From: Cyclostephanos tholiformis
Taxonomy: Eukaryota > Bacillariophyta > Thalassiosirophyceae > Thalassiosirales > Thalassiosiraceae
Length of the DNA stretch: 29,514 nt
Reading direction: 5' to 3'
NCBI GenBank assembly: GCA_036939975.1
Contig: JALLPB010000049.1
Span: 1-29,514 of the forward strand
The notes under the pieces were generated by a model. It saw only the letters and a list, made by a program, of their open reading frames with translations, was not told the origin of the DNA and searched no databases. Both the position numbers and the translations under genes were made by a program. This document shows, one piece after another, positions 1-9,503 of this stretch; position 1 is the stretch's first letter; every line of letters starts with the position of its first letter.

Positions 1-398
1 GTGCATCTGGTAAGTGGGGTAAAGTACAAGAAGACACTCTCCAAAGACTTCTCAATTTCCTGTGCTCTCAAATATCGACCAAATAATATCGCCTCGAATT
101 TTGCAACAAGGTGGGCCTGATATACATACATATTCCTACGTGATTCATCCTCCTCTAAAATCCTCCTGGTATGTCTCTAATAAAATAGGACTTCCACCAA
201 ATTCATGATGATTGATAGCGTCTCTGAAAAATATATTAGTCAATGATTAATGAGATCTACGATCAATCACGCCGAACACAGCTCAATACGCGCCATCGTT
301 GACTCGGACTTGGCGAATAATCGTTTCCGGCGTCGCCGCCTGTGGCCCTCCAGATCAATCCCTGCCTCCATCCAACTCTAGCTTCGAAGGTCGCAACC
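1..398. other. Left-edge non-coding region and 5' flank of the carrier gene
   Basis: No supportable gene is seen. The sequence is AT-rich with stops in all frames. A GTAAGT sits at 10-15 and could be a splice donor of a gene entering from the left, but there is too little sequence to test this. The carrier gene's reading frame is open back to a GTG at 342, but the first ATG in that frame is at 399, so 342-398 is treated as 5' untranslated. Confidence 0.4.
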
Positions 399-1782
399 AT
401 GGCTCATAGGAAGTCACGACACACAATCAACTTGATGGTTTTCGTTTTTATCCAGCAGGTATCGAATGCGTTCCATATAATCAATAAATGTCACCCGCGT
501 ATCAAAAGAGCACGCCTTAATGTGAAAGGCGGAGATTCGACTTGGAGCTCAGAAAGGCGGGACTTTCTGAAAAGCACCGTAATCGTGGCATCATCCGTAA
601 CATTTCTTCCGTTCATAGCGACCTCTCCGAAAGTTTTGGCTTCAGCGGATTCAGGTGAAGGGTCAACTTCGGATTCGGCCGAGTTGGGCTTTCTTGCATT
701 TTCACCAGAAGAAACAGCCACGACACCCTCTATTTCGGAAGGGACACTAATTATTTCCGAACCTCCTCCAACTAGGGCTACAGTTGACGTCAAAGGCGGG
801 CGCAACGACAAGAAGAAGAGATCCGCTGATTTGAGATTCTTCATAGCTGGGGGAGTATCGGCTGCTGTATCACATGGGATCACTACTCCTATAGACGTTG
901 TCAAAACCAGGATGCAGAGTGACTCCAAACTGGCAATCATCTCGCCATTTGAAGCAGCAATCAAAATTGTTGAGCTCGATGGGCCAAAGGCGCTCCTTGT
1001 AGGATTTGGACCAACAATAATCGGTTATGGCATTGAGGGTGCAATGAAATTCGGGGTATACGAGAGTTTAAAGCATCCCTTCCTCTCTATATTTACTGGT
1101 GGATCCAGTAGTCAAGCTTTTCTGGCGGCAGCAGCGTTCGCCGGTGCCGTCACCAGTATTGTTTTATGTCCACTCGAGGAAACTAGAATACGCTTGGTCA
1201 CCGATCCCACCTTTGGGAATGGTCTACTCGATGGCCTTCCGAGGCTATTAAAAGAAGATGGAATACTCTCGTCATTTCGGAGAGGAATGACACCGATGCT
1301 AATCAAGCAGGTTCCGTATACGATCGGGAAACAGGTATGAGAGCTGAGAGCAATGATTCAATTCAATTGAAACCAGTAAGACAGTTCTGATGAGTCGTAG
1401 CGTGCTCACCCATCTCCAGGTTTCATTCGACGTTTTTGCCTCTCTGCTATACAGTACGCTGATCGGGCTTTCGTTTGTACCCCAAAAGAAAATAGCGCTA
1501 GAAGTAGAGATCGGCGCGGCATTTTGTGCCAGTGTGGTTGCGTGTCTAGCGAGTCATCCCGGTGATGTTTTGCTTACCGCCACATACAGAAATGACGGCG
1601 ATGCAAATAACATGGCTGGTGTTTTTTCTACGTTTCAGGAAGTCATTGCGGAAGGAGGCTTATCTACTTTCTTCCGGGGTCTCAATGCCAGATTATTTCA
1701 CGTCGGATGTATCATCACGTTACAATTAGTTCTATACGATCAGCTTAAGCAGGCTCTTGGATTGCCAGCGAGTGGAACATAA
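399..1782 (+). CDS. Mitochondrial carrier family protein, phosphate-carrier (SLC25A3/PHT3)-like, with plastid-type leader
   Basis: Two exons, 399-1334 and 1420-1782, phase 0, with an 85-bp GTATGA..CAG intron, give 432 residues. Three carrier repeats are visible, with signatures TTPIDVVKTRMQ, LCPLEETRIRL and a weaker ASHPGDVLLTA. Segments such as GFGPTIIGYGIEGAMKFGVYE's core (GYGIEGAMKFG), KQVPYT and the C-terminal LQLVLYDQLK resemble the phosphate carrier subfamily, which exchanges phosphate across inner membranes. The N-terminus is about 120 residues longer than a mature carrier. It has a hydrophobic stretch ending VSNA-F, like the diatom ASAFAP cleavage site, then basic residues, then SERRDFLK followed by a hydrophobic stretch ending VLASA, like a twin-arginine signal. 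Family assignment is firm. Plastid targeting is inferred, and sub-plastid location is open. The third repeat has G-D in place of the usual acidic/basic pattern, as phosphate carriers often vary there. ATG 399 was chosen because it starts the signal peptide. Confidence 0.85.
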
Positions 1783-1925
1783 TGAGGGGCCATGTCCTCA
1801 CCCAAACGCCGGTGATAGAAGTCTGCTCAAGTGGGAGTTGAAACCACGCTAAAAAAAAATTTCCATGCAGAATCTTTCCCAAATCCCCACCCCGGTAATT
1901 ATCACCTCTAAACATTCGAACCCAA

Positions 1926-2635
1926 CTACAACTCATCGTTTCCTCCACCCGTAGTCTCCAACCCAGCGAGGATATGTAATCGTTGGAAAATCCAGGATTT
2001 CAGCTCGGGCTTCATGGACCCACCCTTCATTTTTTCCAAACGAGCAATCTGATCTTGCCTTTCTTTGGTAGTTTTAGACCTCATTTTACGAGCGAACTCC
2101 TTCTCTTTGTCAGAGCAGTTGGACTTATCGTCGTTCATTTCCTCCTCTGTCCCGACGACACACTTTTTGTCCAGTTCCTCCGCGAAGGACTCCAACTGGT
2201 CCAAACTCCGCCCTCCCTGATAATCATCACCGCTGGTATTTCCGTCCTTGAAGAACTAAAGAGTCGGTTCGGGGTTAGAGTTAGCTGCGTCAGCCGCCGA
2301 AAAATAAACAAATAAATAATGAACGCCCGTACCTTCAGAGTTGGGTATCCCTGAACGCCATACTCCTGACATAAATCCTTATTCTCGTCCGTAGTGCAGT
2401 CGACGGAACCGATCACCACAGATGAGGAGGCAGCATACTTCTCGGCGAGAGAATCCCAGTCCGGTGCGAGGGCCTTGCAGTGGCCGCACCAAGGGGCGTA
2501 GAATTTGACGAAGGCGTTCTTGGTGTGAATCGCCTCCTCGAATGTCTTCGGGTTCAGTTCGACTGACTTTGCGGTCACACGCGATGCTGATGGCGCCATT
2601 AAAAGGACGCTGAAGATGGCGATCGATTTGTTCAT
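1926..2635 (-). CDS. ER-lumenal thioredoxin-domain protein disulfide isomerase with NDEL terminus
   Basis: Read on the minus strand, exon 1 is 2635-2333 and exon 2 is 2255-1926, phase 0, with a 77-bp GTACGG..TAG intron; product 210 residues. Residues 1-22 form a signal peptide. One thioredoxin domain follows, with the active site WCGHCK (about residues 48-53) inside KFYAPWCGHCKALAP and the cis-Pro motif GYPTLK at the splice junction. After the domain (GGRSLDQLESF) comes a charged helical tail of about 85 residues, then NDEL at the very C-terminus, a variant of the KDEL retrieval signal. The family forms and rearranges disulfides in secretory proteins. Having one domain plus a helical tail is much shorter than classical four-domain PDI (about 500 residues) and closer to small PDI-related proteins. 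It is convergent with the carrier gene, 143 bp between stops. Confidence 0.88.
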
Positions 2636-2720
2636 GGTAATATCCCTAGATGTATATTTCCGGCCCGGGAGGATGGGACTTCACAGAATGTGATGATAGA
2701 AAAGATATTCGCTCACCTAC

Positions 2721-2747
2721 CTGTTCTGTTCTGTTCTGTTCTGTTGG
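2721..2747. repeat. (CTGTT)5 microsatellite
   Basis: Five tandem copies of CTGTT run from 2721, in the 340-bp divergent spacer between the PDI gene (ATG at 2635, minus) and the broken Rossmann gene (ATG at 2976, plus). It directly follows an ACCTACCT octamer (2715-2722). Confidence 0.9.
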
Positions 2748-2975
2748 AGTGTTGTTTGTTTTTGTTTGGTGCTGGGATATTTTATGTTGTGTGTACAACA
2801 CATCATTATTATTTTATTTTATTATGTGTGACGGAGGCTGAACCTCATGAGAGAAAAAGGTATACTGATTCCCTCGTATTGCAAATCCTCTTTCCACGTG
2901 TTTCACGAATACACTAACCTAACCCCAAACCTTTTAACCCTGAAACCTATCCAAGTAATTCATCACATTACAAAC

Positions 2976-4111
2976 ATGGTCGCGCGGTCGAATCGCTTTC
3001 TTCTTACAGGCTGCCTATTTGTGGCATTGACTGGGGTAGATGCATTTGTACCGTCTTGCCGTACCATAGCATGCCCATCCTATTCTTTGTCCTTGGCGCC
3101 CAAAGGCTGTGCCGCGAAACCCTTCGAGAAGAAGATTGTTGTGTTTGGGGCAGGCGGTTATCTTGGTGCAGTTGTCTTTGGTTTTCTGCAGCGTGTAGCA
3201 TCGCTGTAAGTTACGCCTGCATCATGTTTCTCAATTCTTCTCAACATGATTATCATAAAACTTCAACTCGATACATCGTTCGAAAGATATGGAACGGGAA
3301 TAGCTTGAGGCCCCAACCACAGAGCAATCTGCGCGACTGGCTCAGGTTCGAACGCGCTTAATAAGGTCCTGGGACCATCGTTCAAACTTGCCTATGCGGG
3401 AGAAGATTTAGTTCGATTGGTAGACACCTCTGACGTTGATCATATCAAAGAGCGTCTGAAAAGTTATGATGCTGCAATAATAGGAACAAAGTATCAATTG
3501 GAAATTGGAACGACGGGCAGTGACTCTAAATACTTATGAAAATACTCCGAATGACAAAACATACGAGTTTTATTTGGATGAATGCTATGGTGCTTGGGAA
3601 AATGATGTTCCTGGATATGATTCTGACATCCACAAATCTATTTTCTGCAACTCAATTAGGGCGTGAAGGAAGCCGGTATTGCTCACCTCGTCGTGGTCGA
3701 AACACCGAAGACAATGCATCGCATGGATTTTTTGAGTGCTCTAGAGGAAGAGGGCGTGGCATACACATACATTCGTACTAACTCGCCATTGAAGAAAGAT
3801 ATCTTGTACACTTTTGAAAAAGGCATCAGCAGCAAATTGGAGGTTGTTAGTCTCTCTCTCTGGGATCATTGTTTGCACAAGTTGATCCGCTGGATACTGT
3901 AATTTGGCCACCTGTGAGCCGAGAGGACATTGCAGCTTTGATTGTACAGTCACTGATGACTTTAGACTGGGGACAAAGCAGGATTTTGGAAATCAGTTCG
4001 TCTGTCTCAACCTTATCAAGCAAAAAGGGATCCAAGGAACAAAGGTTCGACAAAGAATGGTGCCCAAACTCCAATATATACGCGGATGTATTATCGGCAC
4101 TCTACAGATAA
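2976..4111 (+). pseudogene. Broken Rossmann-fold NAD(P)-binding (atypical SDR/NmrA-like) gene with plastid-type leader
   Basis: ATG at 2976 opens a signal peptide ending GVDA-FVPS, an ASAFAP-like plastid leader. A dinucleotide-binding motif VVFGAGGYLG follows. Exon 1 ends at 3205 before GTAAGT. The coherent protein then continues through several frames. After an acceptor at 3285-3286 the text LYGTGIA is followed by an in-frame TGA (3306-3308), then SNALNKVLGPSFKLAYAGED. A 7-bp tandem duplication (ATTGGAA at 3497-3503 and 3504-3510) shifts the frame before RAVTLNTYENTPNDK. A missing base near 3660 gives TGA at 3664 where VKEAGIAHLVVVETP should continue. An extra CT in the CT repeat at 3850-3861 separates LEVVS from QVDPLDTVIWPPVSRED. 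The last segment stops at 4111. An acceptor at 3321-3322 would bypass the first TGA at the cost of LYGTG, but it does not explain the other three. Either a decaying gene or several local sequence errors. Confidence 0.72.
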
Positions 4112-4227
4112 TTGAGCTACCTAAATATAAGTTCACAATTAGATGTCGTGCATCGCCAAAGGTACACGCCATACTCATGCCACAACATCATGTGCTCACG
4201 CAAAATTGAATTAGTTGAAAATAATTC

Positions 4228-4721
4228 TTATTTTTCCCCACCCTTTCCTTCGATTATATCTCGTAAATTATGTACCAAATGGTCAATGCGGTATCGCTGC
4301 TTTGCATTGATTTTCTTCAATTCGTTATTCTCTGCTTTCAATCTATTGATTTCTTTGCTGCTGGCTCCTTCACATCCTGCCTCCGTCTTCATTGCTTCCA
4401 TAATCTTCCGTAAGCCAATGAGAAATTCCACACGTTCGTTTCGTACGGCGGCGCTGATTTCATTGTGCGCCTTGGAAAGCTCAAGATCTTCAATGCGGCT
4501 TTGCAGCTCGGCTATGGGATCGGTAGATGATGCATCCTTCGCGCGCGCGCGGGGGGGGGGGGGGGGGATAGCGAAACAAAAAATAGTGAAATGATAGGAG
4601 TGATGTGCGCTCGATTGTGCACCAACAGGTGCAAAAATTACACGATCAAGCGGCGATCGTCGCAACAATCCGACGATATTTATAGTCATGAGAGTGATAA
4701 CAATCATCTTACGTCTGCCAT
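4228..4721 (-). CDS. Small coiled-coil protein of unknown function
   Basis: A tiny first exon, 4721-4713 (ATG GCA GAC, good context with G after ATG), joins exon 2, 4536-4228, in phase 0 across a 176-bp GTAAGA..AAG intron; product 105 residues. I do not recognise the family. Two amphipathic heptad stretches are visible: IAELQSRIEDLELSKAHNEI near the start and INRLKAENNELKKINAKQ near the C-terminus, separated by a segment rich in E, R and K. This suggests a coiled coil that dimerises or binds a partner. There is no signal peptide or membrane segment. The intron holds a C17 run plus (GC)5 next to the acceptor. Reading without splicing gives a longer, Pro/Arg-rich N-terminus with no good start, so the spliced model is preferred. 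The tiny first exon is the least certain part. It is convergent with the broken Rossmann gene (116 bp). Confidence 0.6.
4541..4567. repeat. (GC)5-G17 low-complexity tract inside an intron
   Basis: Ten bases of alternating GC are followed by 17 G on the plus strand. On the coding (minus) strand of the coiled-coil gene this reads as C17 then (GC)5, ending 4 bases before the intron 3' end. The poly-C may serve as the polypyrimidine tract. Length is likely to vary, or to be misread, between individuals and assemblies. Confidence 0.9.
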
Positions 4722-4944
4722 GGCTTTGCTCTATGAGCAGCGCGTCCGTTTTTGTTGTTTCAATGATAAATACATAATATCGTAATCATGACATACAATG
4801 ACGGCGATAGGTTAGCGATACTGATCTCGCTTAGTAAAATATGGGTGCCCGGAGGAGGAGGTGCCCTGCCTGCCGCCCGCCCGCCCGTCGTCCACGCCGC
4901 TGCTCCTCCGGCCCATCGACCATCGCCCTCCTCGCCTTCCCATC

Positions 4945-7263
4945 ATGGCACAGGACCCGATCCATGGGCCAAGTCATCGGCGAAAACAAAACCCGTTCCT
5001 AAGAAAGCCCCTGTGGGTCATCCTGGAGGTGGAGAGTAATCAGCACGCTACGCTGAACGACGGTACCTCAAACGACAACGACAATGTCCTGTCCTCCTCG
5101 TCGGGAGTTGAGATGCCTCAATTGAACAAAAATAATAAAGATGGCGATATCGAGGGGGAATTTAATCTCGAGTATCGTGATCACGGATACGATGACATCG
5201 ACGATGACATTCCATCATCGGCGGAGAGTCCTCCCCGAAGAATGACGACGACTCGACCTTCCCATCCTCCTCGTCATCTGACCCTCTTTGACCTTGTGTC
5301 CATCGGCGTCGGTGGCACGATCGGCTCCGGGATATTCGTCCTCAATGGCCTCATCGCGCACAATTACGCGGGACCCGCAACATCCCTGTCGTGGCTTCTG
5401 TCCGGCGCGGCCGCGATGCTGAGTGGGTGCTGCTACGCCGAGCTCAGCGGACGCATCCCCGTTGCGGGAAGTAGCTACGCATACGCCTTCGTTGCGCTCG
5501 GCGAGTTGCCTGCGTTCTTCACGGCGGGGATGCTCACACTTGAGTTCTTGCTGAGCGGGAGCGCCGTGGCGAGGTGAGTGTGTTCGTTCGAGTGGAGGAC
5601 GGCGGCGGGATGATGCTCATTCACGGCATCCTCTTACCATCCTTCCGTTGCCTCTGTCGAGTTTAAGGTCTTGGGGAGACAAAGTAGTCGGGTGGATGCG
5701 ATGGCAATTGAATGTTAACGAATCAGTTCTTCGGGTTTTGGATCCTGGATACGGTATTAATCCGGCGGCATGTCTGCTCTCAATTGCAACGACATTAATC
5801 GTTATGAAAGGCGTAAAGGAATCAAAGGTGAATCGTTACAGTGTGGATATTGGCCGAGCGGCGATACTGACGAAACTCAAACTGCTCTTTCTTTTGTGAT
5901 TAAGGTTGTTACCGAATTTTTCACTTGGATCAAAGTTCTATTGGTTGCATTCATGATCGTTGGAGGCTTCGTCCTGTTCAATGGGTCTAACTTTGTGCCA
6001 TTCATTCCTCCGGAATTCGGAGCATCAGGTGTCTTGCGAGGGGCAGTCTCGTCTTTTTTTGGCTACCTTGGGTTTGATGCGATGGCATGTGTCGCTGGAG
6101 AAGCTATCAATGCCGAGAGGAATTTGCCTTTGAGTATTATGATCACTTTGGCCATTGTCACTACACTGTACGTTGCTGCAGCGATAGCATTAGTTGGTAT
6201 GGAAAGCTATGAAAGTATTTCTCCAGAAAGTGGATTCCCAGGTGCGTTTATTATTATTTCCTAAGAGGCTTCTTATTGTTGATTTCTACAACTTACTGTC
6301 GGGCTATTTAGTGGCTTTCAAAAGTAACTGCGTTGATTGGGCATCTCAGCTAACGGCATTTGGAGAAGTGTTTACACTGCCTGTGGTTGTTCTCGTGTCA
6401 ATAGTCATTCAACCGCGATTGCAATATGCATTAGGTTAGTCATGCGTAAAGATCCTGTTGCAAAAACAAAGCGTGGAATTATTCTCTCACTTGATCATCA
6501 CCGTAGCAAACGATGGCCTCCTCCCTTCAATATTTGGCGAAGTAGATGAAGCTGGAAACCCTCAAAAAGGAGCGTTGATTGCAGGTGAACCAAAAGTTAA
6601 TCAATTCTCGCCAGTTTGTTTCTATTGATACGTATTCATATTTTACCCTCACTTATATTTGCAGGTGTTATCATGACGATTTTCGCAACGTTTGTTCCTT
6701 TTTCCTATCTCGAGGACTTCGTAAGCGCTGGGATTCTGATGGCGTTCATAGTCACGAACTGCTCCCTGATCATTATGAGGCGGAAGTCGCCCGACGCTGA
6801 TCCTAATCAATTACAGAAGCATCTGGCGTGGTTCAACTTATTTTCATTCTTGACATGTCTGGCTATGTCACATGTCAGTTGGGTTCTTGGGTGTTTCCTA
6901 GGACCTGTTTCAGTATTTATAGCTGTAAAAATTTCGTGGCAGTGCCCACCAGCAACCTCCTTTGGCAATGCAACTAGAAAAACAGCCCAATGGTACTCCA
7001 AAAAAAAATACTTCACCACTCCCTTCGTGCCATACCTTCCGTGCCTTGGCATATTTGTGAATTACTTCTTGATATCACAGTTAGCATTCATGGGAATTGC
7101 TCTGCTGTTCGCATATATATTACTTTTTGTTCTGCTTTATTTTCTATACGGTGCTCATAACAGTGTTGGTAGAAAAGAACGCTGGGAGGAGCAAGAGTAC
7201 TCGATGGTTGAATCAGATGATGATAAGAGTCACAGAACCAGAAAGGAGGGTGTCATAACATAA
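4945..7263 (+). CDS. Cationic amino acid transporter (CAT/SLC7, APC superfamily)
   Basis: Six exons: 4945-5573, 5668-5827, 5905-6241, 6312-6434, 6507-6584, 6665-7263. Introns are 70-94 bp, all GT..AG, and the join has no stop: 641 residues. An acidic, Ser-rich cytosolic N-terminus of about 110 residues precedes TM1, which has the APC substrate-binding motif VGGTIGSGIFVLNG. Further family marks are PATSLSWLLSG, YAELSGRIPVAGSSYAYAF (TM3), FFGYLGFDAMACVAGEAINAE's core (FFGYLGFDA) and LTAFGEVFTLPV. The segments ANDGLLPSIFGEVDEAGNP and IFATFVPFSYLEDFVSAG match the CAT loop before the C-terminal helices. About 12-14 membrane helices are expected. The family moves Lys, Arg, ornithine or related amino acids; substrate and membrane (plasma, vacuole, plastid) cannot be read from sequence. 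ATG 4945 is the first in-frame ATG. The C-terminus is charged. Confidence in family and splicing is high. Confidence 0.9.
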
Positions 7264-7307
7264 AAGAATTAGATTAGTTTATACACAAAACGCTTCAGTA
7301 ATAGAAG

Positions 7308-9146
7308 CTATAACACAATATTCGTTAATCTTTTGGCCCTTTCTTCCCGCATCCTCTGTACTTTCAATCTCGCGTGCTGCTTCCTTTTTTCAATTGACAA
7401 CGATTGCATTGATTCATTTTGCAAATGAGAGTTTTGACGATGTCGTCGATACCAGCTGCTGTCTTGGCTCCAGCTTTTCATCAACCTCAGACTTTCTTCG
7501 CCAAATTTATCATACCTTGACCTGAGGTCGTACACAAGATCTCTAGATTGTTTGATTGTATTCAGCTTGCGGCTCCCCAACAAAGAACGGAGGTCTGGAT
7601 TCTCCTCTAAATATCTGTGTAGAATCTTGAACAAGTGCGATCTTATCGTGTTAAAGCTTCCACCGTTGATACCAAGTGACCCCGGAAGAGGCGGGAATAG
7701 AGTGGCGTAATCAAGATACATTTCGGCATATCGAAGCTGGCGTTCCAGTAAACCTCGCGCTGTGGCCTGAGCCTCTTCAGAACAGAATAGACCTGGAACT
7801 TCCAGCACACTTTCTGACGACATGACACCGCTGGCATTAGTGCCGTCCAAGCACTTATTTACATCTTCCCAAAACTCAATACCACCGTTTGAAAAGATGG
7901 GATAGTGCGCATCGCCTGTACAAACACGCGCTGTCTCAACACACTGCCGAATAGATGTCCAGTCAGCAGGACCGACTGCAACTTTGTTTTCAAACCTTGT
8001 TCTTCCATGAATTGTTATCGAGTCAACACCACTATCAATCAAGCATCGCATTCGCTCATCTATTGTCTGTGGGGCATTGTCCAATCTAGAGATATTACCC
8101 AGTCTGCCGGCGTCGACATCGGACGCGGTTGGCGGCAATCTTATTTTTGCAGTGATTCCTATTTGCCGTGGAACATCCGAACGAAGCTTTGCAAGTACAT
8201 TGTAAGTCAATTCTGGAAATTCATCGTGGAGGAAGGAACCATAGCGGCCTTTGCGGGCGATGCCCTGAGGGCATCCTGGTTGCACAACAATGCAGAAAGA
8301 GTCGTGAAACCACTGTTTACATGAAGCGACATTTGATACTACTCAAATAATCAACTCACCAAGATTAAGATCGATTGCTGCTACTGCAGGGATCTCGCCT
8401 TTTCTCAACGATACAATGCTTCCGCTCATTTCCAAGATCATATTGGCCGCCTTCACGGCAAACACCGGATCGTGTGCAGCGATCTGAACTACGGTTGGTT
8501 TTACTTCAATATTCGATTCTGATAGAAGCGTTGTTCCTTTGCATTGCGAAATAGCATTCAAAATTCGCTTTCTTGATTTTTCTACATCACTGTGGCACAA
8601 TCCCTCCATCGCATTTACTTGCGATGGCACCACTAACAATGCACTTCCATCGCCTTCGCCTAAAAGAATATCTCTGACGATCGACTGAGGGTAGACATCT
8701 AAATGGTTGGCGCGGAAAGTTTCTCCTTTGGGTGCGATAAAATTGACCGCGTGAATCATTTGCGTGTAGGATAAATCAACATTGTAGAGTTGTTCGCACA
8801 TGAGACGGAATGCTAGATCCGACTGAGCCACCATAGGCGCAAGTATGTGTTTAGGAGAATTCAGTCTCTGATAAAAAGTAGGCGATTGTGCATGAGTCTC
8901 TGAATCATTTGCATCCAAAGAAACTTCTCGCATTCGCGAACAGAAACATGACTGCGCCTTCCTCCTACAATCAACCGAGGAGATCATACAACGAAACTTT
9001 CCCATGCTTATCATACCGTCCGTAAGCCCGCTGCCGATCGCAGCTCTCGCGAACATAAAGAAGACAAGGTGATACGCAAAAAAAATGTTTCTGTGCTTTT
9101 GTTGGTATGATGCGGTTCGTCGGCTCCTAGCGGCGTCGTCTGTCAT
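7308..9146 (-). CDS. DUS1: tRNA-dihydrouridine synthase, Dus1-type
   Basis: Minus strand, exons 9146-8360 and 8275-7308, with an 84-bp GTGAGT..CAG intron in phase 1; 584 residues. The FMN/TIM-barrel signatures are clear: HILAPMVAQSDLAFRLMCEQ (phosphate/FMN loop), AAIDLNLGCPQGIARKGRYG across the splice site with the catalytic Cys, ITAKIRL (FMN Lys), SITIHGRTR (His), IFSNGGIEFWEDV and GVMSSESVLEVPGLF. The GCPQxIAxxGxYG form is that of eukaryotic Dus1, which reduces U16/U17 in the tRNA D-loop using NADPH and FMN. A C-terminal helical segment rich in R and K (RKQHARLKVQRMREERAKR) likely binds tRNA. The barrel carries an insertion of about 70 residues between the first strand and the ADP/FMN region, longer than usual. 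Start is uncertain: in-frame ATGs also lie at 9011 and 9002; 9146 has AAG before the ATG. Stops of this gene and the transporter are 44 bp apart, so their 3' ends probably overlap. Confidence 0.88.
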
Positions 9147-9503
9147 CTTGAGGGTCGGGTGGATTGGGCGGGGCGGGGTGAATGCGACAAACCACGAACG
9201 TGTTGAAATGAAAAAATTCCCTATTCCCTTACTTAACTCCACTCTATTTCTACTGAAATTTAGTACCAACCCCAGATACAAGGTCCTTCGCACCAGCATA
9301 CTGTTTGAAATTTCCCAACCCAGCTCCAAAATTTTTGCCAGTCATGTGAGTTTTGTGAGTAGTACAAAAGTTCAAAGCAGCAAGAATCGCTGTCCTCTGG
9401 TTGATGAAACGCGAACATACAAAAGAATCACGAGTATAAGAAATTGTATGATCTATTACAGCATCACGATAGCAATCTGAGGCGACATACATTACAACCG
9501 AAA

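Noticed and set aside
342..398. Longer carrier start at GTG 342
   Set aside because: Nuclear eukaryotic genes rarely start at GTG, and the ATG at 399 directly opens a good signal peptide.
1900..1935. tRNA-like T-loop word GGTTCGAAT on the minus strand
   Set aside because: No matching acceptor stem, D-arm or anticodon arm could be found around it.
3607..3659. A 53-bp intron (GTTCCT..TAG) to explain one frame change in the Rossmann gene
   Set aside because: It is shorter than all other introns here (70 bp or more) and would remove coherent coding text; a one-base loss is simpler.
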